Shown: positions 1-10,652 of the stretch, one piece after another
How positions within the stretch are numbered: position 1 is the first letter of the stretch
Layout: each line of letters begins with the position of its first letter
Assembly: GCA_001695595.3 (NCBI GenBank)
Contig: MBPM02000008.1
Coordinates: forward strand, 496,001-560,000
Length of the DNA stretch: 64,000 nucleotides
Source of the DNA: Plasmopara viticola
Lineage: Eukaryota > Oomycota > Peronosporomycetes > Peronosporales > Peronosporaceae
Direction: 5' to 3'
Made by a program: the position numbers and the translations under genes
The notes under the pieces: generated by a model
Databases searched by the model: none
Seen by the model: the letters and a program-made list of their open reading frames with translations, nothing else
What the model was told of the DNA's origin: nothing

Positions 1-1
1 G

Positions 2-3000
2 TTGGCGTCGTCCCGGGACGCTGCTCGACAGGGCTTTAGTACCGCGCTCACGACCCTTCTCACTGCCTTTCCAGAGCATGTGACGCTCGAAAACACGCAT
101 CGCTTGCTTCGGGACGCCATGGAAGTGCACTCGTCCATGAAACCCATGGAGCAGCGCGAGCACATGTTTGGGCGTCTCTTTGGTCTCTTGGCACTCCATC
201 GTTCCCGTCGCTTGCACACGGACGTGGCGCTTTTGATCACCGTCATCAAAGAGTTGCTCGAAATGGCTCGGTTTAAGCGGTGGTTCCGTGAAACGTGCTA
301 CGAAGCAGCTCTTACGCTACTGGCGGATGTACCGATAAAGCACTTTGTGCTGGAATTAGCGGTCCCCATCGACACGGCGCTAGCAATTTCGCCTTCAAAG
401 AGCCAGGAGAAAGAAACGATGGAGGCATGGAATGCTGATCAAGTCTTGCTTGCCGTAGGTGTGCAGCGGTACCTTCACGTCACAGGCCTTGACCACGACG
501 AAACACTAATGAAGCAATTGCCAGCGCATTTCAAGGCACGAAACGCACTCGAACGCCACCATTTGGACATGCTCGTGCGTCCATTAAGAGAGTCGTCGGG
601 TACGTACCCACGTGTCCATTCGGCGTGGTATACTGTGTTTGGTCATGTGCTCCACCCGATCAAAGAGGCAGCGGATGAAGCCGTGGACGAAGTCTTTTTG
701 CAAGAACTGTGGACTGTACTAGTGGAAAACGCGCTTGTTGGCCGCAGTCCCAACGACGAGAGCGGGCGTCGCAGTCATGAATGTCAAGGGCTCGCGCTCA
801 AGTTGTTTGAGCTCATTGCCCCTCGCGTCTCACCACGGATCCTCCAAACGATCTTGACCCCACGCTTTGTCAAGTGTCTGTACATTAACAGTGTGGCCAA
901 GCGCAATTATTTGCACGACGCTGCTCGTCACTGTCTCAAGTCGTTTGCCAAGTGTGCACCGACGGCGTTCTTCGACTTGATGCGCCAGCACTTTACCTCG
1001 CCACTGGTGACGTTAGTGACGTCCAGTGGATCCGAGAGTGACGAAGAGGAGGACAAGGGGATGCAGACGCCGCGACAAGGGGGTGGAAAGCTGGAGGACG
1101 TGCTGGCAGTGGACGAGACGAGAGAGCGTGAGGACGCCAAGAGACGACGGACGGATCGAGCTCGTGTGTGGGCAATCGAGATGATGGTGGGCGCTTTGAC
1201 CGATCTCTGCACCACCACAAAGGACGAAGACGAGGCCATGAAGCCCGTGCTAGACAATGTGCTGCGGTTCCTAGTGTTCCATGCCTTCTTTACCGTGTCG
1301 CCATTGAAAACGAGTCGAAAAGAGAAGAAGAGTAAAGCATCGGATGTGGCTTTGATCGTTCAAGCCGCACGTGCCGCGACGCCTGCTGTGTCTGTTCACG
1401 TGGCAAATTACACCAAGACGCGTCTCTTTTCCCTCTTGAGTCTCCATCTCGCCGGTGCGGAGGGTGCTCGGGCTCGTGCCAGTGTCTTGAGTCGAATCTT
1501 TGCACTTGCACAAGACATGCACGAGCACAGTCGGGCACTTATCTTGCGGGAGCCTCTTTGTCCAGAGACCACCAAGCAGTATCGTGCTTTGGTCAATTGT
1601 GTTGACTTGCTGTGCAGTGAAGACGACGAACAGGATGCCGAGGATAAGAAGACGACCAAGAGCGCACCACGTCGACGTTTACGTGAAACGTTCCTCCTTC
1701 TCTTTATGAGCACTGGACTCCAGCTCTTGGACGCCGAACAGCGGGAAGAGGCCGTTGTTGTCGCGGCTGATTTGGAAAAGTGTCATGCCCAGCTCGGTGG
1801 TGGCAACAAGGTAGCAGCGACCGAGGAGACGGAGAGGGAGTCGGTCATGGTCTTGCTGGACCTGCTCTTGAGTCTCCTGTCGCAGGATTCGAGTGCACTG
1901 CGTGAGATTGTGACGCACGCTTTCCGGTCGCTCCTCCCACTGCTTCCGCGCGAGGGTTTGATGACGCTGGTCAATGTATTGCAGCCCACGTCGGACGACT
2001 TGGATGAGGAAGACGACGAGGAGGAAGACGACGAGTTTGCGCCCATTACTGATGAAGACGCCGAGGACGACGAAGCGCCGAAGGCTTTGTCGGACGCGTT
2101 CGAAAGCGCCACGACGCCGTCGGCCGTGGACCACGAAGAGCTGGCGCTCGCTGCCCTTGCCGGTCAAGTCCAAGTGCGCTTGCAACGCAAGAAGGACATG
2201 AAGCGTGCTCGCTTGCAAACCATGCACTTTCACTTGCGTGTGCTCGATCTCGTGCAAGTGTTTGTCTCGCAGCGTCCCGAACAGGCGGAAGCAGCGATCG
2301 CCACGCACAGTGCATTGGTCATTTCACTCATTGTCCCGCTCTTTCGTGTGCTGGCGCATGTCCAGACTGCCCACTCAAAGCAGCTCGTTTTGCGTGATCG
2401 TGTGCAAGCAGTGCTGCTGCACAAGGTCCTTGGGGTCAAGGACAAGATGCCGTCGAGCGTGGACGCGCAGACGCAAGCCCTCGACGCGCTGCGTGCGTTG
2501 AGTGACCTCATTCGAACGACGCCAATGGACAAGCATCACACGGGCAAAGTCGCCTCTGCTGCCGTCGTGTACCTCGTTCGCGTCCTGTGTACGGGTCAAG
2601 TACCGGACGAAGGGGTCGAGCTGCTTCGTCTTGCCGTCGTGGAGGCGTTTACAAAGAAACACGCGCGGTTCCCACGTGCGTCGTTCGAAACGTTGATTGT
2701 GAAGTTTCCACACATTGGGGCACGTGTGCTCTTGGAGCCTCTTGCTGCTGTCGCCGTGGCGACAGACAAGGAATCGGTGGCTGAAGGCGCGACGCGACCA
2801 GCTGTCGACGAGTATTCCAAGTGTGAAGTCTTTCGCTTACTGACGCTCTTGCTTCGTGGCATGGCAAGTGGGCCATCGAGGGAGGAAAAGTGCACGATGC
2901 AGCAGTGGCTTGCTCCACATGTGCATGTTTCGTTAAAGACGGCGTTAGTACGCCAGCTTGCTCCCGAGAGCGTGCATCAATTGAAAGCCAAGCGGCTTAA

Positions 3001-3304
3001 AGTTGTCTTGGCGTTTGCACTCCAATTGATCAAGGTGTGGCGCCTTGCCGAGCATCAAGTGGGCCCGAACATTGATGTTCAGGAGGTCGTGGGCGCCGTG
3101 CAAGCCATGGATTCCAAGTCGCCTGCTGTCAAGAGTTTGATACAGAAGGTAGTGGTAGCGGCAGGGAGGGCGACTGTGACGGATGTTCATCACGTTGAGG
3201 AAACGACAAAGGGGGAGGCACGAGACGGGAAGAAGAACAAGAAGAGTAGGCCTCGCAAGGACGTGCTTCCGAAGAAACGCAAGCGCTCGATTGCTGAATC
3301 GTAG
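2..3304 (+). CDS. MYBBP1A: Pol5 / MYBBP1A-like nucleolar protein, 5' end cut by window
   Basis: The reading frame is open from base 2 with no ATG at its start, so the gene begins upstream of the window. At least 1100 residues are visible. The opening (ARQGFSTAL) and the GRLFGLLALHRS segment near residue 60 match the conserved N-terminal region of yeast Pol5 / animal MYBBP1A, a nucleolar HEAT-like helical protein needed for rRNA synthesis and ribosome assembly, despite the old name DNA polymerase V. Family hallmarks visible here are long helical stretches, an Asp/Glu-rich tract near residues 660-690, a shorter acidic run near 345, and a Lys/Arg-rich C-terminus (about 1065-1100) that would serve as a nucleolar localisation signal. 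No intron is needed. It lies 725 bp upstream of the converging Sec61 beta gene. Family identification is firm; the exact role is inferred from the family. Confidence 0.85.
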   Translation: MASSRDAARQGFSTALTTLLTAFPEHVTLENTHRLLRDAMEVHSSMKPMEQREHMFGRLFGLLALHRSRRLHTDVALLITVIKELLEMARFKRWFRETCYEAALTLLADVPIKHFVLELAVPIDTALAISPSKSQEKETMEAWNADQVLLAVGVQRYLHVTGLDHDETLMKQLPAHFKARNALERHHLDMLVRPLRESSGTYPRVHSAWYTVFGHVLHPIKEAADEAVDEVFLQELWTVLVENALVGRSPNDESGRRSHECQGLALKLFELIAPRVSPRILQTILTPRFVKCLYINSVAKRNYLHDAARHCLKSFAKCAPTAFFDLMRQHFTSPLVTLVTSSGSESDEEEDKGMQTPRQGGGKLEDVLAVDETREREDAKRRRTDRARVWAIEMMVGALTDLCTTTKDEDEAMKPVLDNVLRFLVFHAFFTVSPLKTSRKEKKSKASDVALIVQAARAATPAVSVHVANYTKTRLFSLLSLHLAGAEGARARASVLSRIFALAQDMHEHSRALILREPLCPETTKQYRALVNCVDLLCSEDDEQDAEDKKTTKSAPRRRLRETFLLLFMSTGLQLLDAEQREEAVVVAADLEKCHAQLGGGNKVAATEETERESVMVLLDLLLSLLSQDSSALREIVTHAFRSLLPLLPREGLMTLVNVLQPTSDDLDEEDDEEEDDEFAPITDEDAEDDEAPKALSDAFESATTPSAVDHEELALAALAGQVQVRLQRKKDMKRARLQTMHFHLRVLDLVQVFVSQRPEQAEAAIATHSALVISLIVPLFRVLAHVQTAHSKQLVLRDRVQAVLLHKVLGVKDKMPSSVDAQTQALDALRALSDLIRTTPMDKHHTGKVASAAVVYLVRVLCTGQVPDEGVELLRLAVVEAFTKKHARFPRASFETLIVKFPHIGARVLLEPLAAVAVATDKESVAEGATRPAVDEYSKCEVFRLLTLLLRGMASGPSREEKCTMQQWLAPHVHVSLKTALVRQLAPESVHQLKAKRLKVVLAFALQLIKVWRLAEHQVGPNIDVQEVVGAVQAMDSKSPAVKSLIQKVVVAAGRATVTDVHHVEETTKGEARDGKKNKKSRPRKDVLPKKRKRSIAES

Positions 3305-4028
3305 CTTTTACGTCAATGTGAGACGTGTTTGTAGTTTGTAGCACTGCTTTAAGATATTAATTGCCTATCTACTTGATAAATGTGAGGATCAGAAAGGAAA
3401 GTTTCACTCAGTTCACACTATTATCGTTGATCACACACTTTTTAGTAAGTCCAAGTCCATCAATGGTCCCTGTGTATTGTGTTCCGAATGGATTGTCGCG
3501 TGACTCGCTGTCTTTAATGTGCAAACGACTAAGCACCTCTGCAACTGAAGCGGCCGTCTGACCCAGTCCTTCATCATATAATAGAATGGCGGGAAGTGAA
3601 GTGACTTGAATCGCTACATGCTGGCAAAAAGCGGCTTTCAACACGCTTGCCGTCTTGTATTAACACGATTCAGTGCTATGCCGATCTGCTATATTCTTCA
3701 TTGCGCAACTGGTTTTTTTTTGTGTTTGGTGTCACTATAGAAAATGTATCAATTTAGCCCAAGATTCCTTGTATTATTTGTCTTCGGCTTATATATAATC
3801 TAGATTTAGGTAAATTACCCATGACAGCATGTAAACCCAAAACTGCATTCCCTGTATAATCTCGCATCGCTTCTTGTTGCTTCGATGCTATTAAAATATA
3901 GGCACGAGCACGCGAATGGCACAAGGTCCTATCCTAAAAAACTAGTCCATCACTTTGGTCGTCACCTCTTGACGAAACGGTCAACAGTGAATCTCTAGTG
4001 CTCTTCTGTCGTCGATGGCACGGAAATC
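3305..4028. other. Intergenic, no gene seen
   Basis: This stretch separates the Pol5 stop from the Sec61 beta stop. It is AT-rich (for example the T run near 3713) and holds only short open frames that resemble no family I know. No tRNA, repeat or transposon signature was noticed. Confidence 0.5.
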
Positions 4029-4386
4029 CTAGCCACGAAACTTGCCCCACACGTGCAGCAAGACGACGAAACCCACAAACATGAGGCAGCTCACCAATAC
4101 CACTGTAGGCCCAATCTTGAGACCCGGAGAGTCGTCCGTGTAAAATCGCAAGATACCAGCCGAGCTGCCGCCCATTCCTCGGCCTGTATTCTGTCCCGAC
4201 CGGGCGGCAGCCACTGGACGTCGGTTGCGTAAGCCGCTAGCCGCGGCGCCCTCTGCGGACGCGGTGGGAGCAGGCTTTTTGCCATTCAAAGCTCCACTCG
4301 ATCCTGCAGTCTAAAAAGAAGGGATAGAGAGGAAAAGGTGTCAAGTTAGAGACGAGCAGGAAGATTGCTAAGAATCGACTCACCAT
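4029..4386 (-). CDS. SEC61B: Sec61 beta subunit of the ER translocon (two exons)
   Basis: CDS is complement(4029..4310, 4384..4386). Exon 1 is only the ATG (4386-4384). It is followed by a 73-nt intron that starts GTGAGT at 4383 and ends TTTTTAG at 4311, after which the frame continues to the stop at 4029, giving 94 residues. The protein has a low-complexity Ala/Arg N-terminus, the family signature around GGSSAGILRFYTDDSPGLK (about residues 48-66), and one C-terminal membrane span (about 68-91) ending HVWGKFRG. This is the standard tail-anchored Sec61 beta architecture; the protein is the small non-essential subunit of the Sec61 protein-conducting channel of the ER. Without the intron no sensible ATG exists, which supports the splice. 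It lies 129 bp downstream of the LRR gene on the same strand. Confidence 0.93.
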
Positions 4387-4515
4387 TGTTGTGTATCTTG
4401 TAGTGTGGATGTTTTATTGTGGGGAAAGCGCCACGTATCAAAATGAATGTTCTGTGCTAAGTACGATAAAATTTAAGGTCAAATCTGTGACGTGTGGATC
4501 TTGACTTATAAAATT

Positions 4516-5744
4516 CTACAGATCCCAGTATGCTATGCTGGGGTCGCCGTTCATCGAATGGAGTGCCGGCTTGACGATTGCAAGAGGTTGTTGTTGCTGC
4601 TTGATGTGATCCGCAATCTTGCTACGGAGAATCTTCTTGCGATATCGTTCGTACAGCGTGCGTGGCGCTAGTGTGCTCATGAGGCCGATGCAAGCCAATG
4701 ACAGCGAAATTCCTGCAAAAAGTAAAAATTTCGAGCGGCGTGGACTATCTGCTTCCATTAGTTCAGGAGCAGAAGTTGACGCGGGGAAATCTACAGGGCC
4801 ACTAGCACTGCTGTTTTCTGCACTTCCATACTTCTTATTAAACGCGTTGTCCGAAAGCACACACAGCAACGTGTCTTGGACGTAGCGATACAGTGCTTCG
4901 CTGTCAGAACATTTCAAGTTGTTCGTCCTTGAAACATTGAACGCCTGGAGACTTGCAAACCGCGTTGCGTCGGTTTGCCGTACCTCGAATTCTGCCAGCG
5001 TTACCGTTGAAAAGATAGAAAGCTCTTTTAAGGAGCGAGGAAAAACGACTCCACCAATGTAAGCGATTGGATTGCTGATTAAATTAAGCGTCACAATCGT
5101 GTCTGGAAACGAAAAATTGTAAAGTTCCATCAACTTGCCATTGGATGCAATACTGCAGAATGAACAAGAATCGAGTTGGCATATGTTGTGCAAAACAGGA
5201 AAGTAAGGCAGCAATGCTCACAGCTTGGTGACATTATTCGGAAACGAAAATTTCTGGAATGAGGTAAACTTGTTATCTGAAAAATCACTGTTACACAAAA
5301 ACCAATTTTCAAATCATGTTCTCAGTATGCGCTTCACTATAGAAACAAGCGTACAGCGTTTGAGTTGACGTCGGAATCGACACATTTTCTAACCGCGATA
5401 TATTGTTATTCTTGAGGTTCCTACAATAATGGCGAATGACTTTAATAAAACGCGCCTATTGGAATGTATTGCACTTACAGATGCATGACAGATGGTAGAC
5501 TTTTCACATAAACGATCTGTTTGTTGCTTAAGTCTAGCTGCGTTGTTCCGTCACTGGTCGTAAAGACCCTCACAACTTTTGTGCTGCAGTCTGCATATTC
5601 GATCCGAGCAGCTGCGAGTGAGCTTAATGCTGTATATTTTGTCACCGTGGCAGCACTGCTATTGCATGTAGTGGCACTGTAAACCCCACTAGATGCAAAT
5701 GCAAATGCTGCCATCCATGCTAAAGCGCGCATGGACTTCCGCAT
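4516..5744 (-). CDS. Single-pass LRR membrane protein lacking a kinase domain (four exons)
   Basis: Proposed CDS is complement(4516..5152, 5222..5287, 5355..5420, 5479..5744), 344 residues. Exon 1 encodes a signal peptide (MRKSMRALAWMAAFAFASS) and a Cys-containing cap; an in-frame ATG at 5759 is also possible. Introns of 58, 67 and 69 nt all split a Leu codon after CT (phase 2), and exons 2 and 3 are exactly 66 nt, one 22-residue leucine-rich repeat each. The last exon carries the rest of the LRRs, a Ser-rich stalk, a membrane span (about residues 275-297) and a basic tail of some 45 residues ending at AYWDL. This layout matches the ectodomain of oomycete LRR receptor kinases of the TKL class as I know them, but the tail stops before any glycine loop or VAVK-type motif, and only 129 bp remain before the Sec61 beta start. 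It is probably a decoy-like or truncated receptor. Splice sites are my reading. Confidence 0.72.
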
Positions 5745-5759
5745 GTCTATTATTATCAT

Positions 5760-5850
5760 CTATCATTTGATAGAGAGTAGAATAAGTGATAAGTTTTGAC
5801 AGGTCCTGTCGCATCCAAGAAATACCGGAACAACCCATTTACTGGCTCAC
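5760..5850. promoter_or_regulatory. Short shared (bidirectional) promoter interval
   Basis: Only about 91-106 bp separate the start codons of the LRR membrane protein (minus) and TAM41 (plus). Both transcription units must therefore use this AT-rich interval or overlap within it. No core motif could be assigned with confidence. Confidence 0.4.
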
Positions 5851-7067
5851 ATGAGCCTCGCGACCGCGCTGACGCAGGCAATCGATGCGTCCTTCCCGCG
5901 TGTAGCGTTTACGATGGCCTACGGCTCGAGCGTATTTCAGCAGAGAAACCACAATGCCAGTGCTTCCATGGTGGATCTGGTGTTCGCCGTGGATGATGCG
6001 GAGGCTTGGCACGAACAAAACATAGCGCGCAATCCGAAACATTACTCTGTACTCCGATATCTGGGCGCTGCCAATGTCGCGGCTATTCAAGAAAACTTTG
6101 GCGCTGGATTATACTATAACACGCTCGTGTGTACAATACCGCACGATTCGATCGCAAGTTGACTAACGAAACGTTTTAATGTCGAGGTTCCTTTGACGGG
6201 CAAACTACTGGGCACTCGGCTTGTCAAATATGGCATCATAAGTACTCAATCGCTGTGTGAGGATTTACGAACGTGGAAGACGCTTTATCTCAGTGGTAGA
6301 ATGCACAAGCCTGTACGTTTAGTGCACTGTGAAACCGCAAGAATCGTAAAGAGCTGAGGGAACTTGTCGCAGGTGAGTATCCTCGCGACGAATGACGTTA
6401 TTCAAGCCGCCAGCTCGATCAATCTGTCGCACGCACTGAATTATGCACTCTTGTGCTTACCAGAGCGATTTTCAGAACACGATCTGTACATGGTGAGAGC
6501 GAAGATCCTTGCGACGAGGAAAAGGGCATTTAACTCGCGCGTGTGTGGCTAGAAAATTGCAGGCATTTCGTACTTGGGCGATTTCCGAATGACGTTTGGT
6601 GAGAATCCGAAAAAAGTGCGCAATATTGTGGATGGCAATTTCAAAGCGTTTCAAAAGATTTACCAGCCCTACATTCAGGTGAACATTACATCACTCTTTC
6701 GAATGGGTTTTTCGGTGGCTAATTGAGCGTGATATCACCATAGACTTCTCCTTTCATGTCACGATCAATTATGGATAATGATAACCTGCTTACGCAGAGC
6801 TACGATGTGAAAGTAAGGCAGGCAATTGTGGAGGCATTGCCGTCCAATGTGCTCGAGCGTTTGACGGCCAAAGCACGTAAAAGGGGGGACTACGACCACG
6901 AGATTGTTACGAAAAAGCAGTTGCAGCGTGTGATTGCATCCATCGTATTCCGGTCAAGTCGCTCGCAAAGTATCAAGGGAATTGCCACTGCCGGCGGCGT
7001 GAAAGCCATCGTCTACGTTGCGCAAAAGCTCAAACGTACCTACTTTGACCGCTTAAGAGCAAAGTAA
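5851..7067 (+). CDS. TAM41: TAM41, mitochondrial CDP-diacylglycerol synthase (five exons)
   Basis: CDS is join(5851..6126, 6187..6312, 6373..6492, 6553..6678, 6744..7067), 323 residues; every exon joins in phase 0. Introns are 60, 60, 60 and 65 nt with GT-AG ends. The product has the Tam41/Mmp37 hallmarks in order: a nucleotidyltransferase-like AYGSSVFQQ with downstream MVDLVFAVDD, WHEQNIARNPKHYS, a GAGLYYN stretch, VKYGIIS, TLYLSGRMHKPV, and GISYLGDFRM followed by GENPKKVRNIV. Tam41 makes CDP-diacylglycerol on the matrix side of the inner mitochondrial membrane for cardiolipin synthesis. Family proteins are usually 300-390 residues, so length fits. A TGA upstream in frame fixes the ATG at 5851. 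The stop is 98 bp from the converging HSPBP1 stop. Confidence 0.94.
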
Positions 7068-7165
7068 GGTCACAATTTATGCCAGACTATATCATGTATA
7101 CAAATACGCCAACTCTAATCCTATCTCTTCTCCCCGTCTTAATGACACGACCATCACTCCGCTGT

Positions 7166-8161
7166 TCAAGCAGTCAATATTTTCTTCAAGTATTGCACGC
7201 GGTCTTTGGTTTCCTGCGCAAACTCCTTGTCTTCACCCTCCAGGGCTTCAATCTGCTGTATACATTCGTTGCACTTGGTAATGAGGTCGTGCTCGGGTTT
7301 CCTACATGCCGCCATAAAGTCAGGACCAAGCATCGCAAACTCGACCAATCCGTCCACTGCGCTCTCACACAAGTCCACATCCTCGAGGTTTAAAAATGCC
7401 GCCACTGATTGGATAAAAACATTCATCCAAAGCACCAGATCCGCCGTAGCACGCGAATTGCGCATCAAATAGCGCAAAAAGAACAACGACTTGCGCTGAA
7501 GACGCACATCCGTGGCGCTCTTGAGGTTGTGACACAGAAGCTCTAGGCCCTTGCACTTTTCTCCCAGCAATCTCTTTTCTGCCGCCTCATGATGACGAAC
7601 CAAACACGAGATACCAAGCAGCGCTTTGACACGACAAGTCACGTCCTGATCGTCGCGAGCCAAAGTGCACAAAACCTCGAGCAGACCACAAGTCATGGCT
7701 GCATCCTGACAAAAGGGATTGTTTTGCACCACGACAGAGCAAACCTCGGCTGCTAATGCCCGTGACGAAGCTTGTGTGTACTGTTGGATGACCTTGATCA
7801 TCACGCGTAGACCGCCCATCTTGACAAAGTTTTGTGCGTTATCGATCTGATCGATTCGCGTCAGTAGCTCTTCCAATAATGTGTCTTTGTACTGATCCAG
7901 CTCTTCGGGTGTTGCTGTATCGTCGCTGTCGTGAGCATGCGTGCCATTCTCGGTTGCAAACACAAGACGCGGGTCCTCGCCCTCCATTATACGTAAAATA
8001 TCTTTAATACGCTCAGTCTCGTCAACCACACCTTCGTTCATGACCAACTCTAGAAACCGGCGCTTATCCTCTGAGATAGGGGTAGCCTCAGTTGGCGTTG
8101 TGCCATCCGTGTGCTTCATAGTCCACTTCATTAAGGCTTGCCACTTTGCTTGGTCCGTCAT
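7166..8161 (-). CDS. HSPBP1: HSPBP1 / Fes1-type Hsp70 nucleotide exchange factor
   Basis: A single-exon frame of 331 residues starts at an ATG (8161). The N-terminus MTDQAKWQALMKWTMKHTD resembles the Fes1/HSPBP1 opening that precedes the armadillo core. Residues about 85-325 form Armadillo-like helices, including DNAQNFVKMGGL, the alpha-helical ALAAEVCSVVVQNNPFCQ and KSLFFLRYLMR. These proteins embrace the Hsp70 ATPase domain and speed ADP release; the cytosolic form is suggested by the absence of a signal peptide or HDEL tail. The length is close to yeast Fes1 (290) and human HSPBP1 (about 360). No oddity was seen. Confidence 0.88.
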   Translation of the reverse strand: MTDQAKWQALMKWTMKHTDGTTPTEATPISEDKRRFLELVMNEGVVDETERIKDILRIMEGEDPRLVFATENGTHAHDSDDTATPEELDQYKDTLLEELLTRIDQIDNAQNFVKMGGLRVMIKVIQQYTQASSRALAAEVCSVVVQNNPFCQDAAMTCGLLEVLCTLARDDQDVTCRVKALLGISCLVRHHEAAEKRLLGEKCKGLELLCHNLKSATDVRLQRKSLFFLRYLMRNSRATADLVLWMNVFIQSVAAFLNLEDVDLCESAVDGLVEFAMLGPDFMAACRKPEHDLITKCNECIQQIEALEGEDKEFAQETKDRVQYLKKILTA

Positions 8162-8342
8162 GTTTGTATTGACGAAAGGTTCAAAATTGAGTAGTGAATG
8201 GCTTAGACTTGAATATAGAGCAAAACCTTCAGAATGATCCAGAATTGGTATAAATTGCCACTTTTTGGAGACGGTTAGGCAAAGTCACAAATTTTGTAAG
8301 GTACAAAGTACAGATTTTTTTTTGGCTCTTAATGTGTTTGAT

Positions 8343-8910
8343 CTAGATTATTTTACATATATTGCTAGCGTAATGCTCCAATATACTTAATGTAAGGTTC
8401 ACACCTTCCTCGCTTGCAGGCAGAAAAGGTTGCTGAGAGGAACGTTTGTCGCTTCTGCTTTCAAATGTGCTCTCAAAACTCAGAACACCAGGTAAAATTG
8501 CTTCACGGGTGACTGCCCAGCTTTTGGAAAGACATTGTGACGCTACTGTGCATTTAATCATACGTGGCGACATCTTTAATTCGAAAATCGGGGCTGTGGA
8601 ATTCTTTTCCATGGATGGCGGAAGCTCTATCACCTTACATTCCACATTTAGCACTACCGCCACAGCTATGATGTCTAAGCCCTTGACCATAGACATTGCT
8701 CGTAGAGCTTGAGCGCCATGATGCGTTCCAGCTCATTACTTGTAGGAATGGCTGTGAATGCATTAGGTCCTTAATTTCGTCTGATAAATGCAACCTACAG
8801 ATAAAACCAGGTAATTTCCAATCTTTGCAAGGATTCTCTGCCCACGTGAGCGTAGGATTGCATAAAAAGTGCTCAGTCGAAGAAGCGAATGTTGTATTTA
8901 TTGACAACAT
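8343..8910 (-). pseudogene. Possible decayed or misjoined gene of unknown function
   Basis: Two minus-strand open stretches abut: 8910-8635 (about 91 residues, containing LSDEIKDLMHSQPFLQ) and 8696-8343 (117 residues, with a hydrophobic start and a Ser-rich end). A third frame between them reads an amphipathic helix (ELERIMALKLYEQC). One explanation is a single gene broken by small indels. Another is a GT-AG intron from about 8749 that would join the first stretch to GLDIIAVAVVL. I recognise no family, and the compositional evidence for coding is modest. The flanks are AT-rich and repeat-like. Confidence 0.25.
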
Positions 8911-9879
8911 TAGAAACTATTAGGTCCACGAACGCCATTACTCTGCAATGTTGAGCGAAGAGCTATCCCTTCTTAAGGCATTCCGGAGGAGAACGGCTGG
9001 CATCCTCACAAAGCGCAGTCAAGCTGCCTTTATACGATCGTGGTTTGGACTAGTAAAAATTAAGCGGGACCCTACTCTACCCTCAACCCATTTGTAAACA
9101 CAGGTACCTTTACTTGTTCCAGAAAACTGAACGAATATCCCATTGCCTTTCTCTGCGAGAAAAGGCCTCTACGCAAAGTCGTAGATGTGATGAGAGCTGA
9201 CTTCCCGATAGGAAGGTGCTTTTAAAAAATGGCATTTGGTAATGCAGGACTGACTGTCAATCAACATTGGCTTAGATTTACAGTCCCTGCCTAAACAAGA
9301 GTGATTACTTTATTGTGCATGAACTAGATTGCAGGTTGTTGATGTGAAAACAGGATAGACGTTATTTTAAACAAGTTAGTCTTCGACGTGCAATAAATTG
9401 CACCCCTAAAGTTGAGGAAGTAAACTTCTGCTCATCGAAAGATCGTAGATCATCCTGCACGCCTCCAGTGTGAAAGATGCTGTGTGACATTTGAGCGGTA
9501 TAGCATCCGTGAATCCTTTAAAGGCCCAAGGAATAGAATTTTTGTCATACCCAAGCAATTTTCTAGCAGAATATGCACCCTCAAAGACCGGTAAGGGCTT
9601 GGCAGCAGTCTCCGTACTGAGAGAATTCAATGCCCTGTATAGTTGATAAGAATTATAGTAACGAAGACTATAAAAGCTCGTAATATATTGGAGGAGAATG
9701 CAGCAGCATTAAACTGGTAGCTGTACACGCAAACGTTCGAGGAAGTGAAAAAACATTGCTATTTTTGGTTGACTCGAGCACGTCAAAAATGTTCGCGTTG
9801 TAGCTATCAAAAATAGAATATCTGTTCTTTTAAGGTCCGGTTGGACTTGTATAATGTGAGGTTAGGAAACACGAGGCCC

Positions 9880-10652
9880 AAATCAATTAGTGGAGCAAGG
9901 TGTAATTATTTAGCCGAGTACTCGCGCTAATTAAGTTTTTTTCTTCCCAAACTTGTTGACCGGACGGCTCTCTTGATGAAATCTTGGGCACATATACGTC
10001 CCAGATAAATTTAGTAAGCGTAAAAGGTGCCAAAAGAATTCCAAAGAAAAGGGGACGATACTTTTAAGTCTTTCTCAGCCCGACTTTTTAGATGATAAGG
10101 ATATTCTATCTATCTTTCGAGCCTAAAGGGCCCGAAATTGCCTCGAAAAATACGTGGGCTATTTGCTCACGCCAATCTTGAGAGTGATTTTTGTGCGCAT
10201 AGAGGAGCTGCTACTCTAGGTGAAGTAGGTGCGAATTCGACCATCTTTTGATGCTCTATCACACTAGCTCTAAATCAATTAGTGAAGCAAGGCATTACTA
10301 TAAAGCTGAGTACTCGCGCTATTAAGTTTTCTAGTTCTCTTTCCAAACTTGTTGACCGGACGGCTCTTTTGTTGGAGCCTGGGCAAGTATACGTCCCAGA
10401 TAAATTTAGAAAACGTAAAAGGTGTTGAAATCTCCCCCGAGAAAAGAAGACGATACTTTTAAGTCTTTCTCAGCCCGACTTTGTAGATGGTAAGGATGTT
10501 CTATCTATCTTTCGAGCCTAAAGGGCCCGAAATTGCCTCGAAAAATACGTGGGCTATTTGCTCACGCCAATCTTGAGAGTGATTTTAGTGCGCATAGAGG
10601 AGCTGCTACTCCAGGTGAAATAGGTGCGAAGCCGACCGTCTTCTGATGCTCT
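9880..10652. repeat. Two-copy direct repeat, unit about 380 bp
   Basis: The segment 9880-10257 is repeated at 10272-10652, with a 14-bp spacer. Landmarks such as GTTGACCGGACGGCTCT (9955 and 10351) and AAAGGGCCCGAAATTGCC (about 10125 and 10520) lie 395-396 bp apart. The right-hand 170 bp are nearly identical and the left part is more diverged. It could be a pair of adjacent LTR-like units or a simple tandem duplication. I found no TG..CA boundary or open frame to decide. Confidence 0.85.

Noticed and set aside
1679..2308. A 209-codon minus-strand frame within Pol5
   Set aside because: Antisense to conserved Pol5 text; no motifs of its own.
9406..9630. Possible small secreted or RXLR effector frame on minus (74 codons)
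   Set aside because: No signal peptide, no RXLR or WY-type motif, and no recognisable similarity; coding status not supported.
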